The notes under the pieces: model-generated | Database searches by the model: none | Told to the model about the DNA's origin: nothing | The model's input: the letters and a program-made list of their open reading frames with translations, nothing else | Assembly: GCF_014694375.1 (NCBI RefSeq) | Contig: NZ_JAAUWW010000001.1 | Location: 276,623 to 340,622, forward strand | DNA from: Vibrio sp. S17_S38 | GTDB lineage: Bacteria > Pseudomonadota > Gammaproteobacteria > Enterobacterales > Vibrionaceae | DNA: 64,000 nt | Reading direction: 5' to 3' | Part shown: one piece after another, positions 1 to 8,788 of the stretch | Layout of the letters: every line of letters begins with the position of its first letter | Numbering within the stretch: the first letter of the stretch is position 1 | Program-made: the position numbers and the translations under genes

Positions 1-624
1 CCAGGTTTAACCGCTTGGGTTGGCTTAAATATTATTGGGGAAGTAAAAGAAGGCGATACCGTTTTAGTCTCTGCGGCGTCTGGCGCAGTAGGCAGCTTAG
101 TGTGTCAATTTGCTAAGATTAAAGGCTGTCGCGTTGTTGGCAGTGCTGGTAGCACAGAAAAAGTTGAGTGGCTGAAGTCATTAGGTGTCGATGCCGTCAT
201 CAATTATAAAAATTATAACAATGCTGCAGAACTAGAAGCAGCGCTTGCAGAACATTGTCCAAATGGCGTGGATGTTTGCTATGAAAATGTCGGCGGTGAT
301 CACCTAGAAGCGGCGTTAAATCTACTCAATCGTTATGGACGCATGGCTGTATGCGGCATGATCGATCTGTACAACCTAGAAGATGCCCAAGCAGGTCCAA
401 ACAATCTTGCTAACATTGTAAAGAAAAGCTTAAAAATACAAGGTTTTATCGTATCAGATCATTGGGAGCACTACCCTAATTATGTGGCTCAGCTTAGCCA
501 GTGGGCAGCAGAAGGTAAAATTAGTTGGAAAGAAACGACCCGCCAAGGCATTGAATCTATGCCTAAAGCCTTCCTAGGTTTATTTAAAGGCGAGAATATA
601 GGAAAGATGTTGATCCAACTTTAA
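1..624 (+). CDS. NADP-dependent oxidoreductase, CurA-like MDR family (5' end outside window)
   Basis: The frame is open from the first base and ends at TAA 622-624, so this is the C-terminal ~207 residues of a longer gene. It encodes a zinc-free medium-chain dehydrogenase/reductase of the curcumin reductase / leukotriene B4 dehydrogenase type. Visible family features are the PGLTAW segment at the very start, the nucleotide-binding loop AASGAVGSLV at about residues 23-32, and VCYENVGGDHLEAAL further on. The C-terminus KGENIGKMLIQL is complete. These enzymes reduce activated double bonds with NADPH in the cytosol. An aldehyde-reducing alcohol dehydrogenase follows on the same strand, suggesting a shared role in reactive carbonyl detoxification (inference). 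The exact substrate cannot be told. Confidence 0.9.
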   Translation, partial: PGLTAWVGLNIIGEVKEGDTVLVSAASGAVGSLVCQFAKIKGCRVVGSAGSTEKVEWLKSLGVDAVINYKNYNNAAELEAALAEHCPNGVDVCYENVGGDHLEAALNLLNRYGRMAVCGMIDLYNLEDAQAGPNNLANIVKKSLKIQGFIVSDHWEHYPNYVAQLSQWAAEGKISWKETTRQGIESMPKAFLGLFKGENIGKMLIQL

Positions 625-782
625 TTATGCTTCGTATTTGAAGTTACAGCTTTGTTAGCCGCGTTCGTTCACCCCAATCACTTAGACAAGCTAAGCTCAT
701 GGGGCTTCACTTACTTGCTGCCTCACTGCAACATCAACTACTTTGCTTAATATTAATAAAAATTAATACACAGGAGCAATAC

Positions 783-1934
783 ATGAACAACTTTAGTTAT
801 GAAAACACCACTCGCATTCATTTCGGCCAAGGTCAAATCGCAGCCATTGCTAATGATATTCCAAAAGACAAAAAAATCTTGGTTACTTATGGTGGTGGTT
901 CAATCAAAGGCAATGGGGTTTACGATCAAGTTGTTGCCGCTTTGAGCGAACATAACTGGGATGAATTTTCTGGCATTGAGCCAAACCCACAATACGACAC
1001 ATTAATGAAAGCAGTTGAACGTATTCGCGCAGAAGACTTTGATTACCTGCTTGCGGTTGGCGGTGGTTCTGTCGTCGATGGTACCAAATTTATTGCTGCG
1101 GCAGTAAATTTCGAAGGTGAAGAAGCATGGGATATTCTGGCAAAACACGCGCCAATCGAATCAGCTCTGCCTTTAGGCTGTATTTTAACACTGCCAGCAA
1201 CGGGCTCAGAGACCAACGTTGGCGCGGTTGTGACTCGTGGTAAAGACAAACTGGCTTTCGGCAATCCGTTAGTTCGTCCTCAATTTGCGGTTTTAGACCC
1301 TCAAACCACATTAAGCCTTTCTGAGCGTCAAACCTCAAATGGTGTAGTCGATGCTTTTGTTCATGTCATGGAGCAATACTTAACTTACCCTGCTAATGCG
1401 AAAATCCAAGATCGCTTTGCTGAAGGTATCTTGCTTACACTTATCGAAGAAGGTCCAAAGCTTATCGATAATCTACAAGACATCGAAGCTCGAACCAACG
1501 TTATGTGGGCGGCAACTCAAGCACTTAGCGGTTTAATTGGTGTTGGTGTTCCTCAAGATTGGGCAACACACATGATTGGACATGAACTCACTGGTAACTT
1601 TGGAGTGGATCACGGTCGTAGTTTGACTATCGTTCTTCCGGCAATAATGCAAGTGTGTCGCGTGGAGAAAAAAGAGAAGTTACTTCAATATGCTGAACGC
1701 ATTTGGAATATAACTGAAGGTTCGGACGATATACGTATCGATGCTGCAATTGAGAAAACTAAACAATTTTTCTCTCAAATGAAAACGCCTGTTTCTTTAG
1801 GTGAAATCGACCTTGGTCAAGCTGACGTTGATACCGCAATGAGCAGTTTAGAAGCTCACGGAATGACGAAACTTGGTGAAAATGGTTCAATCGATTTAGC
1901 TCGTTCTCGTCAAGTTTACGAAACCGCGCTTTAA
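783..1934 (+). CDS. yqhD: Iron-containing alcohol dehydrogenase, YqhD-like (383 aa)
   Basis: Encodes an NADPH-dependent, metal-dependent group III alcohol dehydrogenase that reduces a broad range of aldehydes. The N-terminus has the family pattern (FSYENTTRIHFGQGQI), the nucleotide-binding GGGSVVDG lies near residue 95, and the metal ligands are in DAFVHVMEQY (Asp, His near 193-197) and HMIGHELTGNFGVDHG (two His near 266-280). The start is ATG 783, placed 6 nt after the ribosome-binding sequence CAGGAG. An upstream in-frame ATG at 699 would add 28 residues unlike the family. E. coli YqhD is 387 aa, so the length fits. It follows the CurA-like gene by 158 nt and is followed by a two-tier hairpin. 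Confidence 0.93.
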   Translation: MNNFSYENTTRIHFGQGQIAAIANDIPKDKKILVTYGGGSIKGNGVYDQVVAALSEHNWDEFSGIEPNPQYDTLMKAVERIRAEDFDYLLAVGGGSVVDGTKFIAAAVNFEGEEAWDILAKHAPIESALPLGCILTLPATGSETNVGAVVTRGKDKLAFGNPLVRPQFAVLDPQTTLSLSERQTSNGVVDAFVHVMEQYLTYPANAKIQDRFAEGILLTLIEEGPKLIDNLQDIEARTNVMWAATQALSGLIGVGVPQDWATHMIGHELTGNFGVDHGRSLTIVLPAIMQVCRVEKKEKLLQYAERIWNITEGSDDIRIDAAIEKTKQFFSQMKTPVSLGEIDLGQADVDTAMSSLEAHGMTKLGENGSIDLARSRQVYETAL

Positions 1935-2006
1935 TCCAATAAGAAAAAATCTGTAATATACAAAAATTATTCGGGGTTTCTGATTCGCATCTAGGCTTTG
2001 AATAAC

Positions 2007-2067
2007 TGCCCTCTTATGGTTAATGTGTTATCTACTGTCAACACATCCCCCAAGCCATAAGAGGGCA
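2007..2067 (+). terminator. Two-tier hairpin downstream of the YqhD-like gene
   Basis: A perfect 13-bp inverted repeat, TGCCCTCTTATGG (2007-2019) with CCATAAGAGGGCA (2055-2067), encloses a second 7-bp repeat, ATGTGTT (2023-2029) with AACACAT (2040-2046). CCTTTTATTCTT follows. It probably terminates the alcohol dehydrogenase transcript. The large loop and nested stem are unusual for a simple terminator. Confidence 0.6.
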
Positions 2068-2118
2068 CCTTTTATTCTTCATCAAATTCATCAACTTCAC
2101 ATTTGACAAGGATACCCA

Positions 2119-2742
2119 ATGATCACATTACATCACTTAAACCAATCTCGTTCTAAGCGCATTATTTGGCTATTGGAAGAGTTAGATGTCCCGTATGAAA
2201 TTAAAGCTTACCAGCGTGATAGCAAAACAAATCTTGCACCAGCAGAATTAAAAGCGATTCATCCTCTAGGAAAATCCCCTGTTATTCAAGAAGATGATTT
2301 AGTCCTCACAGAGTCTGGCGCAATCACGGAATATCTAGCTGAAAAATACGCGGCTAATTTACTTGTACCTGCAAAAAACACACCTGAATATGCTTATTAT
2401 TTACAGTGGCTACACTTTGCTGAAAGTTCAGCAGCTCTGCCATTATTACTGCATTATTTCGTGTTAAAAGATGGCAGTAATCCTGCATTCTTAGCTGGCT
2501 ATAGCTTAAAAGAGTTACACTTAATTTTGGGCTACCTCAACGACCATTTAAATAAAAACACTTGGTTGGTTGGTGAACAATTTACGGCGGCAGATATTTT
2601 GTTATCCTTCATTATTGAAATGGCTTATAAATTAGGGCAACTTGATGATTACCCTGCATTACAAAAATACTTAGCGGCGCTACACCAGCGTCCAGCAGCT
2701 CAAAAAGCGCAACAACTTGAAAAAGAGTACGACCACTCATAA
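2119..2742 (+). CDS. Glutathione S-transferase family protein (207 aa)
   Basis: A cytosolic GST. The N-terminal thioredoxin-like domain (about 1-80) carries LHHLNQSRSKRIIWLLEEL, the cis-proline motif GKSPVI and the glutathione gamma-glutamyl contact motif LTESGAI. The helical C-terminal domain (about 90-205) includes the N-capping-box region FTAADILLSF. The catalytic residue is likely one of the Ser/Arg residues in NQSRSKR rather than a Cys. GSTs of this length conjugate glutathione to electrophiles; the substrate is unknown. It has its own start after AAGGATACCCA. A bidirectional terminator separates it from the convergent DUF2066 gene. Confidence 0.92.
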   Translation: MITLHHLNQSRSKRIIWLLEELDVPYEIKAYQRDSKTNLAPAELKAIHPLGKSPVIQEDDLVLTESGAITEYLAEKYAANLLVPAKNTPEYAYYLQWLHFAESSAALPLLLHYFVLKDGSNPAFLAGYSLKELHLILGYLNDHLNKNTWLVGEQFTAADILLSFIIEMAYKLGQLDDYPALQKYLAALHQRPAAQKAQQLEKEYDHS

Positions 2743-2768
2743 GATAAATAATGAAATACTAGATAGCA

Positions 2769-2797
2769 AAAAGGGAGCCATTTTAGGCTCCCTTTTC
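2769..2797. terminator. Bidirectional Rho-independent terminator
   Basis: GGGAGCC (2773-2779), a 6-nt loop and GGCTCCC (2786-2792) are flanked by AAAAA on the left and TTTTC on the right. It sits between the convergent GST gene and the DUF2066 gene and can serve both strands. Confidence 0.88.
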
Positions 2798-2831
2798 TAT
2801 CTGTGAAAATAGGTTTATCTCGTATCTGGAC

Positions 2832-3983
2832 TTACTTCATCTCGAACCAAAGCTGATTTTTCGATTGGTCGTCATCTTGTTTTGGTGCGCTAACCGGCAC
2901 ATCGGTTGATTTAGCTTGCCCCTTTTGGGTAGAAGCGTCTACTTGTGTAGGATCGACTGACGCCACATCAGGTTTGGGAGCTTCCAACTTTACTAGTTGA
3001 CGATTCTTGGCTGCTTCTTGTTTGAACTCATTGATATTAGACAATAGATCAATGTTAAAGATAACAGTATCACCTTGCATCTGGTGTACTTGTACTGCGG
3101 CAACACTCGCTAATCCCTTTAATAATCGCTCTAATGTAAAAAAGTCTTGTGCGGTTTTAATACCAGAAAAATTAGCCAATAAAGCATCATCAGTGGCTTG
3201 ATTAACCGCAACTTTGTTTTGTTTTGCATAGTATGCACTTACTTGTTGAATTGCCTGTTCAATGCTGTCGCTTAACTTACCTTCTGTCGAGCCTGAAACT
3301 GGTTCACTCTGCGTATCCATTTTATTTGGTGCTATATCATGTAATACCCATTCAACCTGAGCACCATCACCTACTCGCGTTACTTTCAATAGCAATACAC
3401 CATCGACAGGATAACGTTTACTTGCTTTCGCTAAAGGCTCGTCAAATCCACCCCATAAATCTGGAGCAGAGATTTGCGTCATATCATCCATATCACCTAA
3501 AGGTAGAGTAATAGGAAGTCCTGCTGCTTGAGCCGCATTTTGTAGAGGTACAATACTGTCTAGGCCCGATTGCTCCCAGCCAATTTGACGCTCAAAGTGG
3601 GCGTCTTCAACCACCCAAACGAGGACATTTTTACGTTCCTGTGGCCAAAAAACAGCGTGTACTTGAGACAGCAATGATTGTATTTGGACAGGATTAAACT
3701 CCATCACCATACTCGGTGCATTATCTAAACTGCCAGATTCAAATTGAGCTAAATAATCAGAAGGATCACTTAACGCCTTTTTCACGACAGCATTTTTTCC
3801 AACCTTGGTGTCACCCGATGCTCGAATCAACACTCTCTCTAAACCTTGGCTCCAAGCTGCTGTTTTAGGATTTTTAACATCCGTCATTGGTACTTCGACG
3901 TGATAAATATCCACTTTCGTTTTTGCATATGCTGCTGAACTAAAAGCCAATAAGCATAAAAAAGAAGTCACAAGATAACGCAT
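2832..3983 (-). CDS. DUF2066 domain-containing exported protein (383 aa)
   Basis: A protein of the DUF2066 family, common next to purM/upp in Vibrio and other gammaproteobacteria; function unknown. The start at 3983 is chosen because ACAGG precedes it by a good distance and it yields a clean signal peptide, MRYLVTSFLCLLAFSSAAYA. The longer start at 4004 lacks a good ribosome-binding site. The mature part begins KTKVDIYHVEVP and carries family features (WSQGLERVLIRASGD, the QIQSLLSQVHAVFW stretch, VWVVEDA). The last ~50 residues are rich in K, Q, D and S and look disordered. Probably periplasmic or outer-membrane facing (inference). Confidence 0.88.
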   Translation of the reverse strand: MRYLVTSFLCLLAFSSAAYAKTKVDIYHVEVPMTDVKNPKTAAWSQGLERVLIRASGDTKVGKNAVVKKALSDPSDYLAQFESGSLDNAPSMVMEFNPVQIQSLLSQVHAVFWPQERKNVLVWVVEDAHFERQIGWEQSGLDSIVPLQNAAQAAGLPITLPLGDMDDMTQISAPDLWGGFDEPLAKASKRYPVDGVLLLKVTRVGDGAQVEWVLHDIAPNKMDTQSEPVSGSTEGKLSDSIEQAIQQVSAYYAKQNKVAVNQATDDALLANFSGIKTAQDFFTLERLLKGLASVAAVQVHQMQGDTVIFNIDLLSNINEFKQEAAKNRQLVKLEAPKPDVASVDPTQVDASTQKGQAKSTDVPVSAPKQDDDQSKNQLWFEMK

Positions 3984-4186
3984 AATAAACCTGTCTATAA
4001 GCATGATGCGAGTTGCAGTAACGCATACATCAATAAAAGAGAATCAAATACATCGGACAATATCGAACCGATAAAGTTCTTCCGTACCCTATTTTTCGCC
4101 ATGCTTGACTTTAATAGCGTCGGAAAATTGAATATACATATTCTACCTGAAACCATTCAAGACCGCAGTGAAAGACATTAATTACC

Positions 4187-4216
4187 AATAAAAAAAGCGA
4201 CTCTGGTGAGAGTCGC
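4187..4216 (-). terminator. Rho-independent terminator of upp
   Basis: On the minus strand the stem is made by the complements of AGAGTCGC (4209-4216) and GCGACTCT (4197-4204), with a 4-nt loop. A T-run follows (complement of 4187-4196). It lies 70 nt past the upp stop codon. Confidence 0.85.
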
Positions 4217-4285
4217 TCTATTGAACCGCCTAATTTTCATCAATGCATTACTTTCCCATTAATGAACTATTTTTTTATTTATATG

Positions 4286-4912
4286 CTATTGAGTGCCAAA
4301 AATTTTGTCGCCCGCATCGCCTAATCCAGGAACAATATAACCTTTATCATTTAATTTCTCGTCAATCGCTGCAGTATACAGTTCAATATCAGGGTGGGCT
4401 TTTTCTAATGCTTCTAAGCCTTCTGGTGCGGCAACCAATACTAATACTTTAATACTTTGACAACCATGTTCCTTTAACAAATCGATAGTTGCAATCATCG
4501 AACCGCCAGTGGCAAGCATAGGGTCAACCACGAGAGCAATACGCTCATCAATGTTAGACGTTAACTTATTAAAGTATGGGATTGGCTCAAGCGTCTCTTC
4601 ATCGCGGTAAACACCAACAACCGAAATACGCGCACTTGGCATGTGCTCTAATACGCCATCCATCATGCCTAAACCAGCACGCAGAATTGGTACAACAGTT
4701 ACTTTCTTACCTTTAATTTGATCGATTTCGACTGGGCCATTCCAGCCTTCAATCGTCACTTTCTCTGTTTCAAAATCAGCGGTGGCTTCATAGGTAAGCA
4801 AGCTGCCCACTTCTGTTGCTAATTCACGAAAACGCTTAGTGCTAATATCGTTCTCACGCATTAAGCCTAGCTTATGTTTAACCAGTGGGTGCATTACTTC
4901 TACAACTTTCAT
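4286..4912 (-). CDS. upp: Uracil phosphoribosyltransferase (208 aa)
   Basis: Converts uracil and PRPP to UMP in pyrimidine salvage. The sequence is colinear with E. coli Upp, which is also 208 aa: [19 protein letters not shown] at the N-terminus, the PRPP loop [12 protein letters not shown] near residues 128-139, and the C-terminal uracil-binding region [18 protein letters not shown]. The start at 4912 is supported by GGAG 6 nt upstream; a 19-residue upstream extension has no family support. The gene is divergent from purM. No uracil permease gene follows, unlike E. coli upp-uraA. Confidence 0.97.
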   Translation of the reverse strand: MKVVEVMHPLVKHKLGLMRENDISTKRFRELATEVGSLLTYEATADFETEKVTIEGWNGPVEIDQIKGKKVTVVPILRAGLGMMDGVLEHMPSARISVVGVYRDEETLEPIPYFNKLTSNIDERIALVVDPMLATGGSMIATIDLLKEHGCQSIKVLVLVAAPEGLEALEKAHPDIELYTAAIDEKLNDKGYIVPGLGDAGDKIFGTQ

Positions 4913-5022
4913 GTACGACTCCATGCTTAATTTTTTACAAACGGATAGATTATACTGCAAACCGACCAAATTGCATTATTCTATCTCGGTTTATTCGGCA
5001 AAAGACATTCACAAAAAAACTG

Positions 5023-5038
5023 ACGCAAACGTTTTCCT
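5023..5038. promoter_or_regulatory. PurR operator (PUR box) upstream of purM
   Basis: ACGCAAACGTTTTCCT closely matches the PurR consensus ACGCAAACGTTTGCGT. It lies about 75 nt before the purM start in the upp-purM divergent spacer, so purine repression of purMN is expected. It could also affect upp. Confidence 0.85.
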
Positions 5039-5111
5039 TTTCGGTTCATCCCCTGTTAGAATAACGCCGTTTTTCACCTTAAACTTATTTTTAAAAATCG
5101 AGGATATCCCC

Positions 5112-6155
5112 GTGAGTGGTAACAATTCATCTCTAAGCTACAAAGACGCTGGTGTTGATATTGATGCAGGTAACGCATTAGTCGATAAAATTAAGGGTGT
5201 AGTGAAACGCACTCGTCGCCCAGAAGTGATGGGTGGCATTGGTGGTTTTGGCGCTTTATGCGAACTACCAACTAAATACAAACAACCTCTTCTTGTATCT
5301 GGTACTGATGGTGTAGGGACAAAACTGCGCCTTGCTCTGGATATGAAAAAGCATGACACCATTGGTATCGATCTTGTTGCAATGTGTGTAAACGATCTAA
5401 TCGTTCAAGGTGCTGAGCCTCTATTTTTCCTCGATTACTATGCAACGGGTAAACTGGATGTTGATACCGCTGCCGAAGTCGTAACGGGTATTGGCGAAGG
5501 TTGTATTCAAGCAGGCTGCGCACTTATCGGTGGCGAGACGGCTGAAATGCCAGGAATGTATGAAGGCGAAGATTACGACGTTGCCGGTTTCTGCGTTGGC
5601 GTTGTTGAAAAAGCAGACGTGATTGATGGTTCTAAAGTCGCCGCTGGTGATGCTTTAATCGCGGTTGGTTCAAGCGGCCCTCACTCTAACGGTTATTCAC
5701 TTATTCGTAAGATCCTTGAAGTATCTAAAGCTGATTTAGCGGAAGACTTAAATGGCCGTACCATTGGTGAGCACTTAATTGAACCAACTAAAATTTATAT
5801 TAAGTCTGCACTTAAAATGATTGCTGAACACGATATTCACGCGATTTCACATATTACCGGTGGTGGTTTCTGGGAAAATATCCCACGCGTATTACCTGAA
5901 GGCACGAAAGCTGTTATCGATGGTAAAAGCTGGGAATGGCCTGCTATTTTCTCTTGGTTACAACAAAAAGGTAACGTTGAAACATTTGAAATGTACCGTA
6001 CCTTTAACTGTGGTGTTGGCCTGATCGTGGCATTGCCGCAGGATCAAGCACAAGCTGCAGTTGATTTACTTAACGCTGAAGGTGAAAACGCTTGGGTTAT
6101 CGGCGCTATTGCTTCATCCGAAGTAGGTGAAGAACAAGTGGTTATTAATCAGTAA
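5112..6155 (+). CDS. purM: Phosphoribosylformylglycinamidine cyclo-ligase, AIR synthetase (347 aa)
   Basis: Fifth step of purine synthesis: ATP-dependent closure of FGAM to aminoimidazole ribonucleotide. The start is GTG 5112, after GAGGAT, giving [20 protein letters not shown], colinear with E. coli PurM (345 aa). An ATG far upstream at 4839 would read through the regulatory region and part of upp and is rejected. Visible family motifs are [14 protein letters not shown] near 67-80, [32 protein letters not shown], the glycine-rich [12 protein letters not shown], and [11 protein letters not shown]. It is followed by purN on the same strand with a hairpin between. Confidence 0.97.
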   Translation: MSGNNSSLSYKDAGVDIDAGNALVDKIKGVVKRTRRPEVMGGIGGFGALCELPTKYKQPLLVSGTDGVGTKLRLALDMKKHDTIGIDLVAMCVNDLIVQGAEPLFFLDYYATGKLDVDTAAEVVTGIGEGCIQAGCALIGGETAEMPGMYEGEDYDVAGFCVGVVEKADVIDGSKVAAGDALIAVGSSGPHSNGYSLIRKILEVSKADLAEDLNGRTIGEHLIEPTKIYIKSALKMIAEHDIHAISHITGGGFWENIPRVLPEGTKAVIDGKSWEWPAIFSWLQQKGNVETFEMYRTFNCGVGLIVALPQDQAQAAVDLLNAEGENAWVIGAIASSEVGEEQVVINQ

Positions 6156-6197
6156 TCACTATCTTAGCGAGATCAATACGGCACGGTTCGTAAAGAC

Positions 6198-6247
6198 AAG
6201 CCCTTACTTTACCCGTTATAATATGGATAAAGTCTAAGGGCTTAATT
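6198..6247 (+). other. Hairpin with embedded -10-like sequence between purM and purN
   Basis: AAGCCCTTA (6198-6206) pairs with TAAGGGCTT (6235-6243), with inner CTTTA/TAAAG pairing (6207-6211/6228-6232). AATTTTA follows. The loop contains TATAAT (6217-6222). It may act as an attenuator or partial terminator in the purMN operon, or hold an internal purN promoter. Confidence 0.45.
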
Positions 6248-6266
6248 TTATCTGCAAGGTTATCAA

Positions 6267-6923
6267 ATGAAAAATATTGTTGTTCTTATCTCTGGCTCTG
6301 GCAGTAATTTGCAAGCCATTATCGATATCTGTGAATCAGGGAAAATCCAAGCAAAAATCACCGCGGTATTTTCTAATAAACCCGATGCTTACGGACTAGA
6401 ACGAGCAAAGACTCACGGTATTCCTGCTCATTCTCTTTCTGTTCAAGATTATTTAGGAGGCGAAGGCAAGCCAGACCGCCAAGCTTTTGATACTGAATTG
6501 ATGGCCCAAATTGATACTTATCAACCTGACTTGATTATTCTTGCTGGCTATATGAGAATTTTAAGCCCGAATTTTGTACAGCATTATTTAGGTAAAATGC
6601 TCAACATCCATCCTTCTCTATTACCTAAGTATTCTGGTTTGCATACTCATCAGCGAGCTATTGATGCTGGTGACACTGAACATGGTACCAGCGTTCACTT
6701 TGTTACCGAAGAGCTAGACGGCGGCCCCGTTATTTTACAAGCGAAAGTGCCTGTGTTTGAAGATGATACCGCAGACGATTTGGCGCAAAGAGTTTTGGTG
6801 CAAGAGCATCATATTTATCCATTGGTGACCAAATGGTTTATCGAGGGTCGATTGAGTATGAAAGATCGCCAAGCCTACTTAGATGAGATAGCACTCGGAT
6901 TACATGGCTACGCCGAAGATTAA
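6267..6923 (+). CDS. purN: Phosphoribosylglycinamide formyltransferase 1 (218 aa)
   Basis: Transfers the formyl group of 10-formyltetrahydrofolate to GAR in the third step of purine synthesis. The N-terminal phosphate-binding loop is ISGSGSNLQAI (8-18). The folate/catalytic region MLNIHPSLLPKYSGLHTHQ contains the catalytic Asn and His, and the second catalytic Asp is in the HFVTEELDGGPVILQ segment. Length matches E. coli PurN (212 aa). It lies 111 nt downstream of purM and is probably co-regulated by PurR. A strong terminator follows. Confidence 0.97.
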   Translation: MKNIVVLISGSGSNLQAIIDICESGKIQAKITAVFSNKPDAYGLERAKTHGIPAHSLSVQDYLGGEGKPDRQAFDTELMAQIDTYQPDLIILAGYMRILSPNFVQHYLGKMLNIHPSLLPKYSGLHTHQRAIDAGDTEHGTSVHFVTEELDGGPVILQAKVPVFEDDTADDLAQRVLVQEHHIYPLVTKWFIEGRLSMKDRQAYLDEIALGLHGYAED

Positions 6924-6966
6924 AAAAATATATAAACGTACTATAAACAGCGCAAAGCACTAAAAC

Positions 6967-7001
6967 AAAAAACTCGCCCAATTTAGGCGAGTTTTCTTTT
7001 A
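6967..7001. terminator. Bidirectional terminator between purN and the yafJ-like gene
   Basis: AACTCGCC (6971-6978) pairs with GGCGAGTT (6986-6993), loop CAATTTA. A-run on the left and TTTCTTTT on the right allow use from both convergent genes. Confidence 0.87.
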
Positions 7002-7055
7002 AAATAACACTATCTTTTGCATTAATTAACTGACTATAAATCAATATAATTAGTA

Positions 7056-7898
7056 TTAAATATGCCCACCGGAGCATGGAGAACTTGGCTCTGAAAATGG
7101 AACATCGATCAGATCTAAGCTGTTATCCATAATCAACTCACCAAACTGAAATACACCATATTCACTCGGTTTCATTTTGTGCCAACGTTCGTTATCGGTC
7201 AGTGGTTGGGTTGCAATAATTGACACTACATCATTAGGCGTAGTTTCTTGTTGAAAATCGATCGATACTTCTTCGTCAATTAGTGTTGCCCTGCCAAATG
7301 GAGCCCGTCGTGTGATCCAATGTAAATTATTAGAGCAATACATCATCACAAATTCACCATCGCTCAATAGCATATTAAATACTCCCAATTGCTTTAATTC
7401 ATCACAACATGACGCAATAAACTTAAACACTTCAGGCATAACACTAGAATGTGGTGGTTCGGGATATTTATCTTCTAATTGCTTTAATAGCCAACAAAAT
7501 GATTTCTCACTGTCGGTTTCACCAATCGGACGATGTCGGCCTGTAAATAGATTATCGTAATCCGTTAATTGGCCATTATGGGCAAAAGTCCAATTCTTAC
7601 CCCATAGCTCACGCGTAAAAGGATGAGTATTTTCTAAATTAACCTCACCACGATTAGCTTGTCGAATATGGCTGATCACTGCGCAACTTTTGATCGGATA
7701 ACTTTGTACTAATTCAGCAATTTTTGAATGGCAACTCGGGTTAGGATCTTTAAAGTTACGACAGCCTTTGCCTTCATAAAAGGTGATCCCCCAGCCATCA
7801 CGATGAGGGCCAGTTTTGCCCCCTCGCTGAATAAGTCCGGTAAAGCTAAAACAAATATCCGTTGGGACATTAGCACTCATGCCAAGTAGTTCACACAT
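7056..7898 (-). CDS. yafJ: Class II glutamine amidotransferase, YafJ-like (280 aa)
   Basis: An N-terminal nucleophile (Ntn) glutamine amidotransferase domain protein. Cys2 directly follows the initiator Met (MCELLGMSANVP) and should become the free N-terminal nucleophile. Other family features are FTGLIQRGGKTGPHRDGWG, SHIRQANRGEVNLENTHPF, FAHNGQL (glutamine site) and GETDSEKSF. No synthase domain is attached, as in E. coli YafJ, so the acceptor is unknown. It lies 11 nt downstream of gmhA on the same strand, as yafJ lies near gmhA (lpcA) in E. coli, and is probably co-transcribed with it. Confidence 0.92.
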   Translation of the reverse strand: MCELLGMSANVPTDICFSFTGLIQRGGKTGPHRDGWGITFYEGKGCRNFKDPNPSCHSKIAELVQSYPIKSCAVISHIRQANRGEVNLENTHPFTRELWGKNWTFAHNGQLTDYDNLFTGRHRPIGETDSEKSFCWLLKQLEDKYPEPPHSSVMPEVFKFIASCCDELKQLGVFNMLLSDGEFVMMYCSNNLHWITRRAPFGRATLIDEEVSIDFQQETTPNDVVSIIATQPLTDNERWHKMKPSEYGVFQFGELIMDNSLDLIDVPFSEPSSPCSGGHI

Positions 7899-7909
7899 GG
7901 CAATATTCC

Positions 7910-8488
7910 TTATTTTTCCATCTCTTTCTCAATCAATTGGATCACAATATGAATGATTTTGATGTGAATTTCTTGAATGCGGTCAGCATAACCAAAGTGT
8001 GGAACTCGAATTTCAATATCCGCGATACCCGCCATTTTACCGCCATCTTTCCCGGTCAACGCAATTGTCTTCATGCCTTTTTCTTTCGCCGCTTCCATCG
8101 CTTTTAAAATATTACCCGAATTACCAGAAGTCGACAGACCAAAAACGACATCACCTTTAGAACCAACCGCTTCTAAATAGCGAGAAAAAACATATTCATA
8201 ACCAAAATCATTACTCACACAAGACAGATGACTTGGATCTGAAATCGCAATGCCAGGATAACCAGGACGATTTTCACGATAACGCCCAGTTAACTCTTCC
8301 GCAAAATGCATCGCATCACAATGTGAGCCGCCATTACCACAAGACAATACCTTGCCACCTTGCTTAAATGAGTCTGCAATCATTTTTGCTGCCGCTTCAA
8401 TTTGGTTTAGGTTATGGTCATCGCTTAAAAATTTATTTAATACATCAGCCGCTTCTGTCAATTCACTTCGGATTAAATCTTGATACAT
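7910..8488 (-). CDS. gmhA: Phosphoheptose isomerase (192 aa)
   Basis: Isomerises sedoheptulose 7-phosphate to D-glycero-D-manno-heptose 7-phosphate, the first step of ADP-heptose synthesis for the LPS inner core. It is a single SIS domain with the same length as E. coli GmhA. The signature [20 protein letters not shown] holds the zinc/active-site His and Glu, [13 protein letters not shown] binds phosphate, and the C-terminal [11 protein letters not shown] helix carries a further conserved His. It heads a two-gene minus-strand unit with the yafJ-like gene and is divergent from fadE. Confidence 0.97.
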   Translation of the reverse strand: MYQDLIRSELTEAADVLNKFLSDDHNLNQIEAAAKMIADSFKQGGKVLSCGNGGSHCDAMHFAEELTGRYRENRPGYPGIAISDPSHLSCVSNDFGYEYVFSRYLEAVGSKGDVVFGLSTSGNSGNILKAMEAAKEKGMKTIALTGKDGGKMAGIADIEIRVPHFGYADRIQEIHIKIIHIVIQLIEKEMEK

Positions 8489-8719
8489 ATTTATTATCCT
8501 TCTCTTAAATCTCTTTTAAAAAAGAGGAATGGCTCAGCTCAATCAGCTTATTTTCCTTAACTTGAGTGTACCTATAAAGCTAAAAGCCTGTCGACACAAA
8601 GCCACACTTTTTTACTTATAATGAACAAAAGTATTAGTAAAAAATTATTTTATGCTTGAGATCACTTTTCAACCACATTGCTATTTTACATTTTATCAAC
8701 AAGACCATTACAATGAACA

Positions 8720-8736
8720 ATCTGGTACGACCACTT
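8720..8736. promoter_or_regulatory. FadR-like operator upstream of fadE
   Basis: ATCTGGTACGACCACTT contains the core CTGGTNNGACC typical of FadR sites and lies about 52 nt before the fadE start. Repression by FadR, relieved by acyl-CoA, is expected. A similar core occurs before the acyl-CoA ligase gene at 43399-43415. Confidence 0.68.
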
Positions 8737-8788
8737 AAAAGTTAAGCTTCCATTCATAGCTGAACTCATCACAATAAGGAATATAACC

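Noticed and set aside
699..782. Upstream in-frame ATG extending the YqhD-like gene by 28 codons
   Set aside because: The added residues are unlike the family, and the ATG at 783 has CAGGAG in place.
2007..2067. Integron attC (VCR-like) site
   Set aside because: Lacks the RYYYAAC/GTTRRRY core ends, and there are no cassette genes; the same holds for the hairpin at 43226-43279.
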